A DNA stretch of 49,517 nt, taken from positions 1 to 49,517 of the forward strand of contig JAFGBF010000023.1 of NCBI GenBank assembly GCA_016933255.1, read 5' to 3'. Positions 16,276 through 25,123 of the stretch are shown piece by piece (the first letter of the stretch is position 1; every line of letters starts with the position of its first letter). The stretch comes from Candidatus Krumholzibacteriota bacterium. Lineage in GTDB: Bacteria > Krumholzibacteriota > Krumholzibacteriia > Krumholzibacteriales > Krumholzibacteriaceae. Both the position numbers and the translations under genes were made by a program. Below the pieces are notes generated by a model that saw nothing but the letters and a program-made list of their open reading frames with translations, made no database searches and was not told the DNA's origin.

Positions 16276-17307
16276 TTGAAGCGGAAAATCAGGAAAAGGG
16301 TCCTGTCTATTGCCGGCATAGATCCCGTGCTTCTGCTTGGAGTGAAGGACAGAAATATTAAAATAATCGAAGAGAACTTCGACCAGAATATCACGGTTCG
16401 CGGAGAAGAGATCATCCTCACGGGATCTGTTCGGGCTATCGAAGAGATCTCCGAGGTGCTGGAAACTCTGCTAAGGATCGCGGGTGAGGGGCGGACTATT
16501 ACCGAGGGTGACGTAATGGCTGTAATCCGCGGCGGCGAGGGAGAAGAGGAAAAAATAGGTACTCTCGATGAGACAGTCGTATACTATTCTCCCTTAAGAC
16601 GAAGGAATATTACTCCGAGAAGCGTAAGGCAGAAAGAGTACGTTGACGCCGTTCGTGATAACGATGTAGTCTTTGCCATAGGGCCGGCCGGGACCGGCAA
16701 GACATATCTTGCGATAGCGATGGCGCTTGCTGCCCTTAAACGGGGAGAGATCGAAAAGATCTACGTCTCAAGGCCCGTTGTCGAAGCGGGGGAAAATCTC
16801 GGTTTCCTGCCGGGCGATCTGCAGGAGAAGCTCGATCCCTACATCAGACCGATATTCGACGCGCTTACCTATATGATCGGAAAAGAGAAGGTGCAGAAGA
16901 TGATCGATTCTGGTCAGCTCGAGATCGCTCCCCTTGCGTACATGAGAGGCAGGACGCTGAATAATGCTTTTGCAGTGCTTGATGAGGCGCAGAATAGCAC
17001 TATAATGCAGATGAAGATGTTTCTTACCCGTCTGGGAGTCGATTCAAGGACTGTCATAACCGGTGATATTACTCAGATCGACCTCGCCGATAAAGAAAAA
17101 TCGGGGCTCGTTGCGGCAAGTGAGATCCTGAATGGATTGGAAGGGATCAGGTTTATCACTTTCGGAGAAGAGGATGTAGTCAGGCACAGGCTGGTCAAGA
17201 GAATAATCAGGGCGTTCGCCGGAATGGATAATGAACGGAAAAATAATAATAAAAAGGGAATTAACCGCGTGAACGGATCTTCTGTCACGGAGGATACTGA
17301 TGAGTGA
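16276..17307 (+). CDS. phoH: PhoH-family ATPase (YbeZ-like)
   Basis: A 343-residue cytoplasmic P-loop ATPase of the PhoH/YbeZ family, thought to act in RNA metabolism together with YbeY, whose gene lies two positions downstream. An N-terminal KH-like region (about 20-75) precedes the helicase-like ATPase core. Walker A is 'GPAGTGKT' (136-143) and Walker B 'VLDEAQN' (234-240). Also visible are 'YVSRPVVEAGENLGFLPGD' and the sensor-like 'VITGDITQIDL'. The start is TTG at 16276, 6 bases after AAAGGGGAA. Its last 8 bases overlap the next gene. Confidence 0.92.
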   Translation: MKRKIRKRVLSIAGIDPVLLLGVKDRNIKIIEENFDQNITVRGEEIILTGSVRAIEEISEVLETLLRIAGEGRTITEGDVMAVIRGGEGEEEKIGTLDETVVYYSPLRRRNITPRSVRQKEYVDAVRDNDVVFAIGPAGTGKTYLAIAMALAALKRGEIEKIYVSRPVVEAGENLGFLPGDLQEKLDPYIRPIFDALTYMIGKEKVQKMIDSGQLEIAPLAYMRGRTLNNAFAVLDEAQNSTIMQMKMFLTRLGVDSRTVITGDITQIDLADKEKSGLVAASEILNGLEGIRFITFGEEDVVRHRLVKRIIRAFAGMDNERKNNNKKGINRVNGSSVTEDTDE

Positions 17308-19597
17308 TCAATCCACAGGCGGGCAGCAAAATGGATGGTTCTCAGGTATCCTTAAGCGTATGAAGAGCGGGTTCCCTGATAATCTCCATATTGATGGCAG
17401 GAATCTTTCGATCACCTACATGGTGATCTTTGTCGTAGTTTCTATCTTCCTTTTCCCTCCGACAAGAAAAAACAAGGAGATCCAATACAGAGAGGGAGAT
17501 ATCGCCAGTACTGACGTTATAGCGCCTTTCATATTCTCCGTTCCGGTCAGTCAGCAGGAAAAGGAGATAAACAGGGCGAAGGCAAGAGTCGGCGTGCCGC
17601 CTGTCTACAGAAAAAAGGATGATGTAATACGCCATCTTCCCGATGACCTTAAAGGTTTTATGGCGAGGATCGCCGAAATAACCGCGGTTGACAGCCTGTC
17701 GGATGAGGAAAAGATCTCGCTGATAAGAGAGACCGCTCCGGCTCTGGGAAAGGATGATATCGGGCTTCTTTTGTCGAAGGACAGAAGAGACAGGATCCTC
17801 AGAGAAGGCCTGAAACTGCAGCAGTCGTTTTTCAGTAAAGGCATTATTAACGATGATACGCCGCTGAGGAGGCGTGACTATGTCCACGTCACCGTCATCT
17901 CCGATGCGGGTGAGTCGCTTGTACCATCATCCCCGCTTATAAGGCAGAGTGATCTGGAGAGGATAATCCTGGACAGTGCTTCGAAGGTCTTCAGCAAGGA
18001 TGATAAGACGATAAAGATCTTCTACAGCATCCTCAGGTCGCATCTTATGCCTAATCTTGTTTTCGATCTTGATGAGACGCTTAAACGGCGTAATGACAAA
18101 GTGGAGAAGGTGCCCGAAGCGTTTACCGTTTCGGAGAACCAGAGGATAATTGCCAAGCACGACAAGGTGACCGGCAAACAGGTGGAAATACTGAAGGCAC
18201 TGGAATCGAACAGGACAAGAGTAGAGCTTCAGACTTCTCTATGGAAAAGGATGGGGGCCTACACCGGAAAAATCATCAGGATACTTATCCTGACGCTGAT
18301 CCTATGGGTGGCTCTTATGAAGTTTGACAGAAAAGTCGTTACAGAACCGGCAAAGCTGACCCTTGCCTTCATTACCCTTCTTTTCTTCCTTCTGCTGACT
18401 GCTTTGGTGATGAGGCTTTCATTCCTCGACCCATACCTGATCCCGGTAGCATTTGTCCCCCTTGTAATAACGGCTTTCTTTGGTGTTATGACCGCTATGA
18501 TCTTCAGTATATTCGCTTCACTGGTGCTGATAACTCATATCGGGCTTCCAGCAGGCCTCGTTTTTATATCGATCATCGCCGGCGGCGCGGCGATAATCAG
18601 TATTTCACAGCTCAGGGAAAGAAAGAATTTCTATTCGATATTTCTTTACGTTGCGATGGCTTACATCGTGGGAATTACAAGTTTCGGTCTGACAGAAGGG
18701 ATAGGGTTGAGGGGATTCCTTCTGGGTGCGCTCTGGGGCATCACAAACGCTTTTACCTGTACTGTCCTTGTGATGTTTCTTCTTCCGATCTTCGAATCGC
18801 TTTTCAACGTCATGACGAATTTTTCGTTGATGGAATTAAGCGACCTGAACAGGCCGCTGCTTAAAAAACTGATAATAGAAGCTCCGGGGACATATCATCA
18901 TTCCATGCTGGTCGGCAACATGGTCGAAGCTGCCGCAGAGGAGGTCGGCGCCAACGGGCTTCTTGCTAGAGTATCAGCATACTACCATGATATTGGAAAA
19001 CTGGCTAAACCCGAATATTTTTTCGAAAACAAGGGTGATAACCTTAACAAGCATGAAAAGCTGTCACCGACGATGAGCGCTCTCATCCTTGCTTCGCATG
19101 TCAAGGAAGGGGTCGAACTGGCGAAAAGGGAGAAACTGCCGGGTGTAGTCATCGATGCCATAAATGAACATCACGGCACCACTGTCATGGCTTTCTTTTA
19201 CAACAAGGCGTTGGAGTTCGATTCTCATGACAGTGTCAATATCGACGATTTCAGGTATCCCGGTCCCAGGCCGCATTCAAAGGAGACTGCTCTGATCATG
19301 CTGGCCGATTCCAGCGAGGCAGCGGCAAGATCACTGAAAGAGCCTACCGCGTCAAGAATAAGGACTATAGTCAGCAGGATATTCGAGACAAGGATGAATG
19401 ATGGGGAACTTGATTACAGCGGATTGACGCTGAATGATATAGCGGTGATAAAAGAAAAGTACGTACAGTTTCTGACAAGATTTTTTCATCCCAGGATATC
19501 TTATCCGAACCAGGAAGATGATCAGCAGGAATCGGAAAAGGAAAATGAGGGCAATAATAAACAGCCATCACAGAGTAACGGGAAGAAAAGAGTTTAA
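17300..19597 (+). CDS. pgpH: 7TM-HD family phosphohydrolase (PgpH-like, probable c-di-AMP phosphodiesterase)
   Basis: A 765-residue membrane protein with a first helix at about 37-53, an extracytoplasmic 7TMR-HDED domain (about 55-315), a seven-helix membrane region (about 325-505) and a cytoplasmic HD domain (about 525-690). The metal ligands are visible in 'YHHSMLVGN' (532-540) and 'YYHDIGK' (561-567). Firmicute PgpH degrades cyclic-di-AMP, and the same activity is inferred here. The position between phoH and ybeY is the conserved one in many bacteria. The C-terminal tail is polar and low in complexity, and its coding sequence overlaps ybeY by 53 bases. Confidence 0.9.
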   Translation: MSDQSTGGQQNGWFSGILKRMKSGFPDNLHIDGRNLSITYMVIFVVVSIFLFPPTRKNKEIQYREGDIASTDVIAPFIFSVPVSQQEKEINRAKARVGVPPVYRKKDDVIRHLPDDLKGFMARIAEITAVDSLSDEEKISLIRETAPALGKDDIGLLLSKDRRDRILREGLKLQQSFFSKGIINDDTPLRRRDYVHVTVISDAGESLVPSSPLIRQSDLERIILDSASKVFSKDDKTIKIFYSILRSHLMPNLVFDLDETLKRRNDKVEKVPEAFTVSENQRIIAKHDKVTGKQVEILKALESNRTRVELQTSLWKRMGAYTGKIIRILILTLILWVALMKFDRKVVTEPAKLTLAFITLLFFLLLTALVMRLSFLDPYLIPVAFVPLVITAFFGVMTAMIFSIFASLVLITHIGLPAGLVFISIIAGGAAIISISQLRERKNFYSIFLYVAMAYIVGITSFGLTEGIGLRGFLLGALWGITNAFTCTVLVMFLLPIFESLFNVMTNFSLMELSDLNRPLLKKLIIEAPGTYHHSMLVGNMVEAAAEEVGANGLLARVSAYYHDIGKLAKPEYFFENKGDNLNKHEKLSPTMSALILASHVKEGVELAKREKLPGVVIDAINEHHGTTVMAFFYNKALEFDSHDSVNIDDFRYPGPRPHSKETALIMLADSSEAAARSLKEPTASRIRTIVSRIFETRMNDGELDYSGLTLNDIAVIKEKYVQFLTRFFHPRISYPNQEDDQQESEKENEGNNKQPSQSNGKKRV

Positions 19598-20012
19598 CAG
19601 GTGTGCAGGAGAGATCGAGTCGATTGCCTCCTCATTTTCTTCCGCGAAAAGCATTATCGGTATCAATCTTATAGGCGAGAGAAAGATGGCCTGGCTCAAC
19701 AGGAGCTATAAGGGAAGAAAGGGCCCTGCCGAGATACTGACTTTCAATTATTCAGACGGGGATGTCAGCAGCTCTTCCGATGAGGAAATATCTGCGGAGA
19801 TCTTCCTCTGCTGGAAGCCGGTCTTAAACGGGGCGAAGATCCGCCGGGTACCGGCAAGAGCGTATCTTCTGAGACTGATCGTGCACGGGTTATGTCATCT
19901 TGAAGGATATCGACACGGCAGTGAAGAGAGCGAAATAGAGATGGAAGATGCTGAAATGATGCATTTGAGGAAGATCCTGCCGATGGAGACCGTCGACAGG
20001 CTTTTTGAGTGA
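19545..20012 (+). CDS. ybeY: Endoribonuclease YbeY (16S rRNA maturation)
   Basis: A 155-residue zinc-dependent RNase that acts in 16S rRNA 3'-end processing and ribosome quality control. The family signature H-x3-H-x5-H is complete in 'HGLCHLEGYRH', followed by 'ESEIEMEDAEM'. 'MAWLNRSYKGRKGPAEILTF' matches the conserved 'LN..yR....pTDVLSF' region, with Ala-Glu replacing the usual Thr-Asp. I chose ATG 19545 because the conserved fold begins soon after; an in-frame ATG at 19518 would add nine basic residues. Either way the start lies inside the end of the HD gene. Confidence 0.88.
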   Translation: MRAIINSHHRVTGRKEFNRCAGEIESIASSFSSAKSIIGINLIGERKMAWLNRSYKGRKGPAEILTFNYSDGDVSSSSDEEISAEIFLCWKPVLNGAKIRRVPARAYLLRLIVHGLCHLEGYRHGSEESEIEMEDAEMMHLRKILPMETVDRLFE

Positions 20013-20030
20013 CCGATAAAAGGATATGTA

Positions 20031-21278
20031 ATGCGTCTTGAGATATTGCCGGTATTGATACTCATCCTTTACATCTCCGCGCAGTTCGTGATAGCGGGCG
20101 CGGTGGCGTCGTTCAGCATCATATCGCGGATGCATTCAGACAGGCTGTTCCCAAAGAACGGAAAAGGGACCGGTTGTCCGCGGCTGATGCACAGTAACAG
20201 GCTCCACCTGATATTGATCCTTGCCGGGCTCGAAATCGTGATGGTTATATTTGCCGTCCTGGGCCTGCCGGGTATTATAGCAGGGATTATTCATACAAAG
20301 GACGGGACGCTTACATCCCCGGGCGTTCTTTCATATATTATATCCGCGATCGCCTCCCTCTCATCTTTCACGGCAGGGGCAGGGGTGGCCTCAAAAGATC
20401 CGGTCAGGGTCGCATACCTCGTTTCCTATCCGGTTTTTCCGCTCATCATGGCTCTCAGGCTGATTACTGTGCTCTTCCTGAAGGTCATCGGTTCGATATT
20501 TCCCGATCTCCCGAGAGAGATGGCATCGCTGGTTTTCCTTTTTCCCGATCCGCAGGAAAGCAGTGATGGATTCATAGAAAAAAACGGCAGTATGCTCATG
20601 CACAGTATCGTCGAATTCGGGGAAAAGAAGACCAGGGAAGTAATGGTTCCGAGAATCGATGTCTTTTCGCTCGATTGCCATCTTGATCTTGATGAAATAA
20701 GGGAGAAGGTCTCTGAAGCGGGCCACTCGAGGGTACCGTTCTATGAAAACAGCATAGACAGGATAATCGGCATTCTCTGCGTAAAGGATCTTGTCCGTAT
20801 ATCTGAAGGCGGGTACAACAACAGATCTCTGAAGAATCTCCTAAGGGAGCCGTATTTTGTTCCTGAGGGGAAGAAGATAGACGACCTCCTTCGCGAATTT
20901 CAGAAAGAAAAAAAACACCTGGCGATCGTCGTCGATGAATATGGGGGAACGGCCGGGATAGTCACTCTTGAGGATATACTCGAAGAGATCGTCGGAGAGA
21001 TAATAGACGAGCATGACCATGAAGAACCTTTAATTCGTAAAGGTGGTGAGGGAGAATACCTCATAGGCGGAAGAATCAATCTTGACGACCTTGAGGAAGA
21101 GTTAGGAATATCTCTTCCTTCAGAGGAAGTGGATACTCTGGGCGGATTCCTTTTCGATCTTATCGGGAAAGTCCCGGAAGAAGGAGAGATGATCGAATAC
21201 GAAGGGATCGATTTTCGGATCAAACGCCTTGACGGGCAGAGGATCGTAGATGTCAGCGTAAAGCTTCCGAAGCAATAG
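20031..21278 (+). CDS. CBS-domain CorC/HlyC-type transporter-associated protein
   Basis: A 415-residue protein with an N-terminal membrane region of about four helices (up to about residue 165), a CBS pair (about 195-330, 'TREVMVPRIDVFSLD', 'GILCVKDLVRIS', 'LAIVVDEYGGTAGIVTLED') and a C-terminal CorC_HlyC domain (about 345-415, 'GGRINLDDLEEELG'). Family members are linked to magnesium/cobalt efflux or resistance. In E. coli the corresponding corC (ybeX) also follows ybeY, so the gene order is conserved. The membrane part is a divergent DUF21/CNNM domain. The gene begins 18 bases after ybeY. Confidence 0.88.
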   Translation: MRLEILPVLILILYISAQFVIAGAVASFSIISRMHSDRLFPKNGKGTGCPRLMHSNRLHLILILAGLEIVMVIFAVLGLPGIIAGIIHTKDGTLTSPGVLSYIISAIASLSSFTAGAGVASKDPVRVAYLVSYPVFPLIMALRLITVLFLKVIGSIFPDLPREMASLVFLFPDPQESSDGFIEKNGSMLMHSIVEFGEKKTREVMVPRIDVFSLDCHLDLDEIREKVSEAGHSRVPFYENSIDRIIGILCVKDLVRISEGGYNNRSLKNLLREPYFVPEGKKIDDLLREFQKEKKHLAIVVDEYGGTAGIVTLEDILEEIVGEIIDEHDHEEPLIRKGGEGEYLIGGRINLDDLEEELGISLPSEEVDTLGGFLFDLIGKVPEEGEMIEYEGIDFRIKRLDGQRIVDVSVKLPKQ

Positions 21279-21322
21279 TCCCGCTTCCCGCAAGAGAACC
21301 ATTGTGTCTGGGTGCCGGAGCT

Positions 21323-21342
21323 CGTCTGCGGCGCCGCAGACG
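21323..21342. repeat. 20-bp perfect GC-rich palindrome
   Basis: CGTCTGCGGCGCCGCAGACG reads identically on both strands. It lies in the 90-base gap between the CBS protein and the DUF502 gene, 26 bases before the latter's start. As RNA it gives an 8-bp stem with a GCGC loop. No T-run follows, so it may be an attenuator, a processing site or a protein-binding site. Confidence 0.55.
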
Positions 21343-21368
21343 GGAAATACGCGGAAGGTATGATTAAT

Positions 21369-22001
21369 ATGATTTGGCTGAGAAGAAAATTTCTGACCGG
21401 GCTGGTTATTCTGCTTCCGACTGTCCTGACAGGATGGATTCTTTACCGGATATTCATTTCTGTCGATAATATCCTCCGGCCGATCGTAGAACGTTACCCT
21501 TTTCTCGATATTCCGGGACTCGGTTTTTTTACGGTGATCCTGCTGATTCTTGCAGCCGGGGTAGTTGCCGGGAATTTCGTCGGCAGCAAGATGATCGATA
21601 TGGCTGAAGCGATAATGACGCGGATACCGCTGGTGAGCAGGGTGTATACAGCCTTAAAACAGATGAGCGAGGTCTTTCTCAGGCATGAGAGATCAGTTTT
21701 TAAAAATGCCGTCCTGATAGAATACCCGAGGCACGGGATTTATGCGATCGGTTTTGTGACATCTGATTGCATGCTTCCGTGCGAAGACGGAACCAGAACG
21801 AAATATCTCAATATCTTCATGCCCACGACGCCGAATCCCACATCGGGGCTTTTTCTCATGGTCCGTTCCAATGAAGTGTTTGCGTTGGACTGCTCTGTAG
21901 AGGAAGCGCTGAAAATGGTCATATCCGGCGGGGCTGTACTGCCGTCAAGCGGGATATTATGCCAGCCCCTGGGGAAAGATATCGAAGGTAATCCCGGCTG
22001 A
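21369..22001 (+). CDS. DUF502 family membrane protein
   Basis: A 210-residue inner-membrane protein with two hydrophobic segments near the N-terminus (about 8-30 and 48-70) and a conserved soluble part. The DUF502 hallmarks are 'GLVILLPTVLTGWILY', 'IPLVSRVYTALKQMSE' and 'VLIEYPRHGIYAIGFVT', then 'FMPTTPNPTSGLFLMV'. The role of the family is not established. ATG 21369 is preferred because GGAAGG lies 10 bases upstream; ATG 21360 and GTG 21312 are also in frame. It lies between two genes linked to divalent cations. Confidence 0.88.
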   Translation: MIWLRRKFLTGLVILLPTVLTGWILYRIFISVDNILRPIVERYPFLDIPGLGFFTVILLILAAGVVAGNFVGSKMIDMAEAIMTRIPLVSRVYTALKQMSEVFLRHERSVFKNAVLIEYPRHGIYAIGFVTSDCMLPCEDGTRTKYLNIFMPTTPNPTSGLFLMVRSNEVFALDCSVEEALKMVISGGAVLPSSGILCQPLGKDIEGNPG

Positions 22002-22095
22002 TCATCCCGGAGCTGCAATAAATCTTGACTAAAAAGAGTATTCACTTCATTCTGAAAATTCGATAAAACCCAGGTCGGATTGGAATGGTGCAGGT

Positions 22096-23448
22096 ATGGA
22101 AGAGAGATTTGATGACATAGCGGAGATCCTGATCGAGATGTTCGAGTCAGGCGATTCTTCGAAGATCGGTTCCGTGATCAAAGGTATGCGGGCTCCGGAT
22201 ATTGCCGATGTTCTCTCGGTCCTTCCAGAAGAGGTATGGATCTTTGTTTTCAGGGAGCTCGACACTGAGACTGCAAGCGGGGTGCTCTCTATCGTAGATG
22301 AGGGGGTGGCGAGAGAGATACTCGAGGATCTCCGTGCCGACGAGATCGTTCCCCTGGTAGAGATAATGGCGAGTGACGATGCTACCGATATAATCAATCT
22401 TCTTCCGGATGAAAAAGTGCCTTCAGTCCTTCAGAGGATCAGCCGGGAAGATTATGAGGATGTCAGTGAACTTCTGAAATTTGACAGGGAGACAGCAGGC
22501 GGCCTGATGGCCAGGGAGCTTCTTACCGTTAACGGCGGGATGAAGATCTCTGACGTTATTGCCGTGATAAGGAGTGAAGCTGAAAATATTGAGAATATTC
22601 AGAACATATATGTCGTCGATTCGGCTGGATTGCTCCTCGGCAGCATACCGGTGATAAACCTGCTTGTTGTCGATTCGGACAAAAGGGCCGATGAGATAAT
22701 GGAGAAGGGCATTCTTACGGTTACCGTCGATACCGACCAGGAGGAAGTAGCTGCGATCTTCTCGAAATATGATCTCTATGCTCTTCCGGTAGTCGATGAG
22801 ACAGGCAGGCTCGAGGGGAGGATCACTGCCGATGACATCATGGATGTCATAGAAGAAGAGGCGAATGAAGATATTACGATGATGGCTGGAACTGGAGAAG
22901 AGGAGTTCTGGGAGAGATCATCGTTCAGACTTTCCAGGGCCAGGCTTCCCTGGCTTCTTACAGGACTTCTTGGAGGTGTAGCCTCGGCTTTTGTCATGAA
23001 CAGTTTCAAAGCATCCCTTGAATCAGTCCTGACCCTGTCCTTCTTCGTGCCGGTTATAACCGCCATGGCCGGTAATGCAGGTATTCAGTCTTCAGCTATC
23101 GTTGTGAGGGAACTTGCGGTGGGAGGAATAAGCTTTGGACAGACCAGCAGCAAACTTGTCAGGGAGTTGAAGGTCTCCCTGATCAACGGGTCGATCCTGG
23201 CTTCCATACTTATGGCAATAATCCTGTTGTGGCAGGGGGATTTCAAGCTGGGTGTCCTTCTGGGGCTTTGCATGTTTTTTATTATCTGCTGGGCGACGGT
23301 GATGGGAGCGATGATACCTCTTCTTTTGAAGCGGGGTAATATCGATCCGGCACTGGCGACCGGTCCTTTTATAACGACTTCTAATGATATACTCGGGATA
23401 TTGATATATCTCGGGATGGCCACTCTGTTTATTGACTGGCTAAGATAG
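22096..23448 (+). CDS. mgtE: Magnesium transporter MgtE
   Basis: A 450-residue magnesium channel. The cytoplasmic N domain (about 1-130) and two CBS domains (about 135-255) sense Mg2+ and gate the pore. Five membrane helices follow from about 285. Pore residues are recognisable in 'AGNAGIQSSAIVVREL' and 'ALATGPFITTSNDILGILIY', the latter holding the ion-selective Asp. 'GGLMARELLTV' marks the first CBS domain. The length is normal for MgtE. The 94-base upstream gap is too short for a full magnesium riboswitch and none is visible. Confidence 0.95.
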   Translation: MEERFDDIAEILIEMFESGDSSKIGSVIKGMRAPDIADVLSVLPEEVWIFVFRELDTETASGVLSIVDEGVAREILEDLRADEIVPLVEIMASDDATDIINLLPDEKVPSVLQRISREDYEDVSELLKFDRETAGGLMARELLTVNGGMKISDVIAVIRSEAENIENIQNIYVVDSAGLLLGSIPVINLLVVDSDKRADEIMEKGILTVTVDTDQEEVAAIFSKYDLYALPVVDETGRLEGRITADDIMDVIEEEANEDITMMAGTGEEEFWERSSFRLSRARLPWLLTGLLGGVASAFVMNSFKASLESVLTLSFFVPVITAMAGNAGIQSSAIVVRELAVGGISFGQTSSKLVRELKVSLINGSILASILMAIILLWQGDFKLGVLLGLCMFFIICWATVMGAMIPLLLKRGNIDPALATGPFITTSNDILGILIYLGMATLFIDWLR

Positions 23449-23474
23449 AAGGATGATCTCCGGAGTAAAAAGGC

Positions 23475-24233
23475 GTGAGTGAGATTATCAGGGACCGCCT
23501 TGTGATTTTGCGTACATTTGATTACGGGGAATCGAGTGTGATCGCAGTTTCTCTTACCAGGTTTCACGGGAAGCTGAGGTTTCTTGCCAGGGGGGCGAAA
23601 AAGGCAAAAAGTCCCTTTTACGGAAATTTAAGGACCGGCAATACGGGAGAAGCGGTATTCTATATAAAGAGTCAGAGAGGGCTTCAGACTCTCAAAGAGA
23701 TAGATACAAGCTCGGTTTTTGATGCCGGCGGGAACGACCTTGACAGACTGTGCATCTTTCAGGCAGGCCTTGAGGTGGTTGACCGATCGACGATCGAGGA
23801 TGAATATGACGAAAGGTTTTTTGATCTGTTGGAAGGATTTATTACGACGCTGAACCGGTCCCCTGACCCCTGGGCGCTCTTTTTTTCCATGGAAGTGCAG
23901 ATCCTTTGTATGGCCGGGATATATCCCTCGATCAGGGAATGCTCCGGATGTAAAAGACTTCTTGCGGGGAAAGGCCTGAACATAGACCCTTTAAGCGGCT
24001 CTGTATACTGTAAGAGTTGTTCCGGAGAGGGCTCTTTGCATCTTTCGGCGCAATCTGCAGGATTGCTTGCGGAAATGGAAAGTAACGGAACAGACCTGTC
24101 GGCCCAGATGGAGATAGGCCCGGCAGGCAGGCGTGAGATCGGCAGGCTGCTGCACGGCATCTTTGTCCATCATGTCGATGGTTACAGGCTGCCCGGCGCA
24201 CTTAAGATACTAAAAGGAGTTGATCAGCAGTGA
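23475..24233 (+). CDS. recO: DNA repair protein RecO
   Basis: A 252-residue protein of the RecFOR pathway, which helps load RecA on SSB-coated gaps. An N-terminal OB-fold is visible ('[21 protein letters not shown]', in part, then '[19 protein letters not shown]'). A C-terminal helical domain carries a zinc site of C156/C159 ('CSGC') and C179/C182 ('CKSC'). The start is GTG at 23475. It ends in an overlap with the GTG start of glyQ; recO next to glyQS is a common bacterial arrangement. Confidence 0.93.
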   Translation: MSEIIRDRLVILRTFDYGESSVIAVSLTRFHGKLRFLARGAKKAKSPFYGNLRTGNTGEAVFYIKSQRGLQTLKEIDTSSVFDAGGNDLDRLCIFQAGLEVVDRSTIEDEYDERFFDLLEGFITTLNRSPDPWALFFSMEVQILCMAGIYPSIRECSGCKRLLAGKGLNIDPLSGSVYCKSCSGEGSLHLSAQSAGLLAEMESNGTDLSAQMEIGPAGRREIGRLLHGIFVHHVDGYRLPGALKILKGVDQQ

Positions 24234-25123
24234 CATTTCAGGAGATCGTATCTGCACTTAACGGATTCTGGCGGGAAAAAGGGTGCCTGATAATAACTCC
24301 GTATAATTCAGAGGTGGGAGCCGGGACGATGAATCCGGGCACTTTTCTCAGGGTCCTTGGGCCGGAGCCCTGGAAAGCGGCTTATATTGAGCCGAGTAAG
24401 AGGCCGAAAGATGGAAGGTACGGTGAGAATCCCAACCGCGTACAGCAATTCAATCAGTTTCAGGTGATACTCAAGCCTGCGCCCGAGAATGTTCTCCCGC
24501 TCTATATAGAGAGTCTCGAGAGGATAGGAATAGATCCTTCGAAGCACGATATAAGGCTGCTGGAAGATGACTGGGAATCACCGACGCTGGGAGCGTCGGG
24601 GCTCGGCTGGGAGGTATGGCTCGACGGGATGGAAATAACCCAGTTCACCTATTTTCAGCAGGCAGGCGGACTTGAACTTGATCCTGTCTCTTCCGAGATC
24701 ACTTACGGACTTGAGAGGATCTGCATGTATATACAGAAAGTGGATGACATAATGGATATAGAGTGGGGTGGAGGAATCACCTGGGGTGAGCTGTTCAAAG
24801 AGTCGGAAAAAGAATTCAGCTCTTTTCATTTTGAAGCAGCCGATCTCGATCTTTATTTTGAAATATTCGAGAGATATCAGAAACAGGCGGTGCGAATGCT
24901 TGAAAAGGAGTTGATCCTCCCCTCCTACGATTATATTCTGAAGTGTTCGCATATTTTTAACATCCTGGACGCCAGAGGAGCGATCAGCGTATCTGAGAGG
25001 ACGAGTTATATAGCGAAGATAAGAGATCTTGCCAGAAAAATCGCTGAATCCTATGTCGCCCGCCGCAAAAGCCTGGGCTATCCGCTGATCAAGGGCTCCG
25101 CGGGAGCAGGGGGGGGAAGATAG
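24230..25123 (+). CDS. glyQ: Glycyl-tRNA synthetase alpha subunit
   Basis: A 297-residue catalytic subunit of the bacterial (alpha2beta2) glycyl-tRNA synthetase. Characteristic stretches are '[20 protein letters not shown]', '[20 protein letters not shown]', '[20 protein letters not shown]' and '[14 protein letters not shown]'. The GTG start at 24230 overlaps the recO stop, and the stop abuts the glyS ATG, so the subunits are coupled. The C-terminal end ('GSAGAGGGR') is a short Gly-rich tail. Confidence 0.97.
   Translation: MTFQEIVSALNGFWREKGCLIITPYNSEVGAGTMNPGTFLRVLGPEPWKAAYIEPSKRPKDGRYGENPNRVQQFNQFQVILKPAPENVLPLYIESLERIGIDPSKHDIRLLEDDWESPTLGASGLGWEVWLDGMEITQFTYFQQAGGLELDPVSSEITYGLERICMYIQKVDDIMDIEWGGGITWGELFKESEKEFSSFHFEAADLDLYFEIFERYQKQAVRMLEKELILPSYDYILKCSHIFNILDARGAISVSERTSYIAKIRDLARKIAESYVARRKSLGYPLIKGSAGAGGGR

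Noticed and set aside
22025..22053. TTGACT before mgtE as a promoter, and a magnesium riboswitch
   Set aside because: No acceptable -10 lies 16-18 bases downstream, and the gap of about 94 bases is too short for an M-box.
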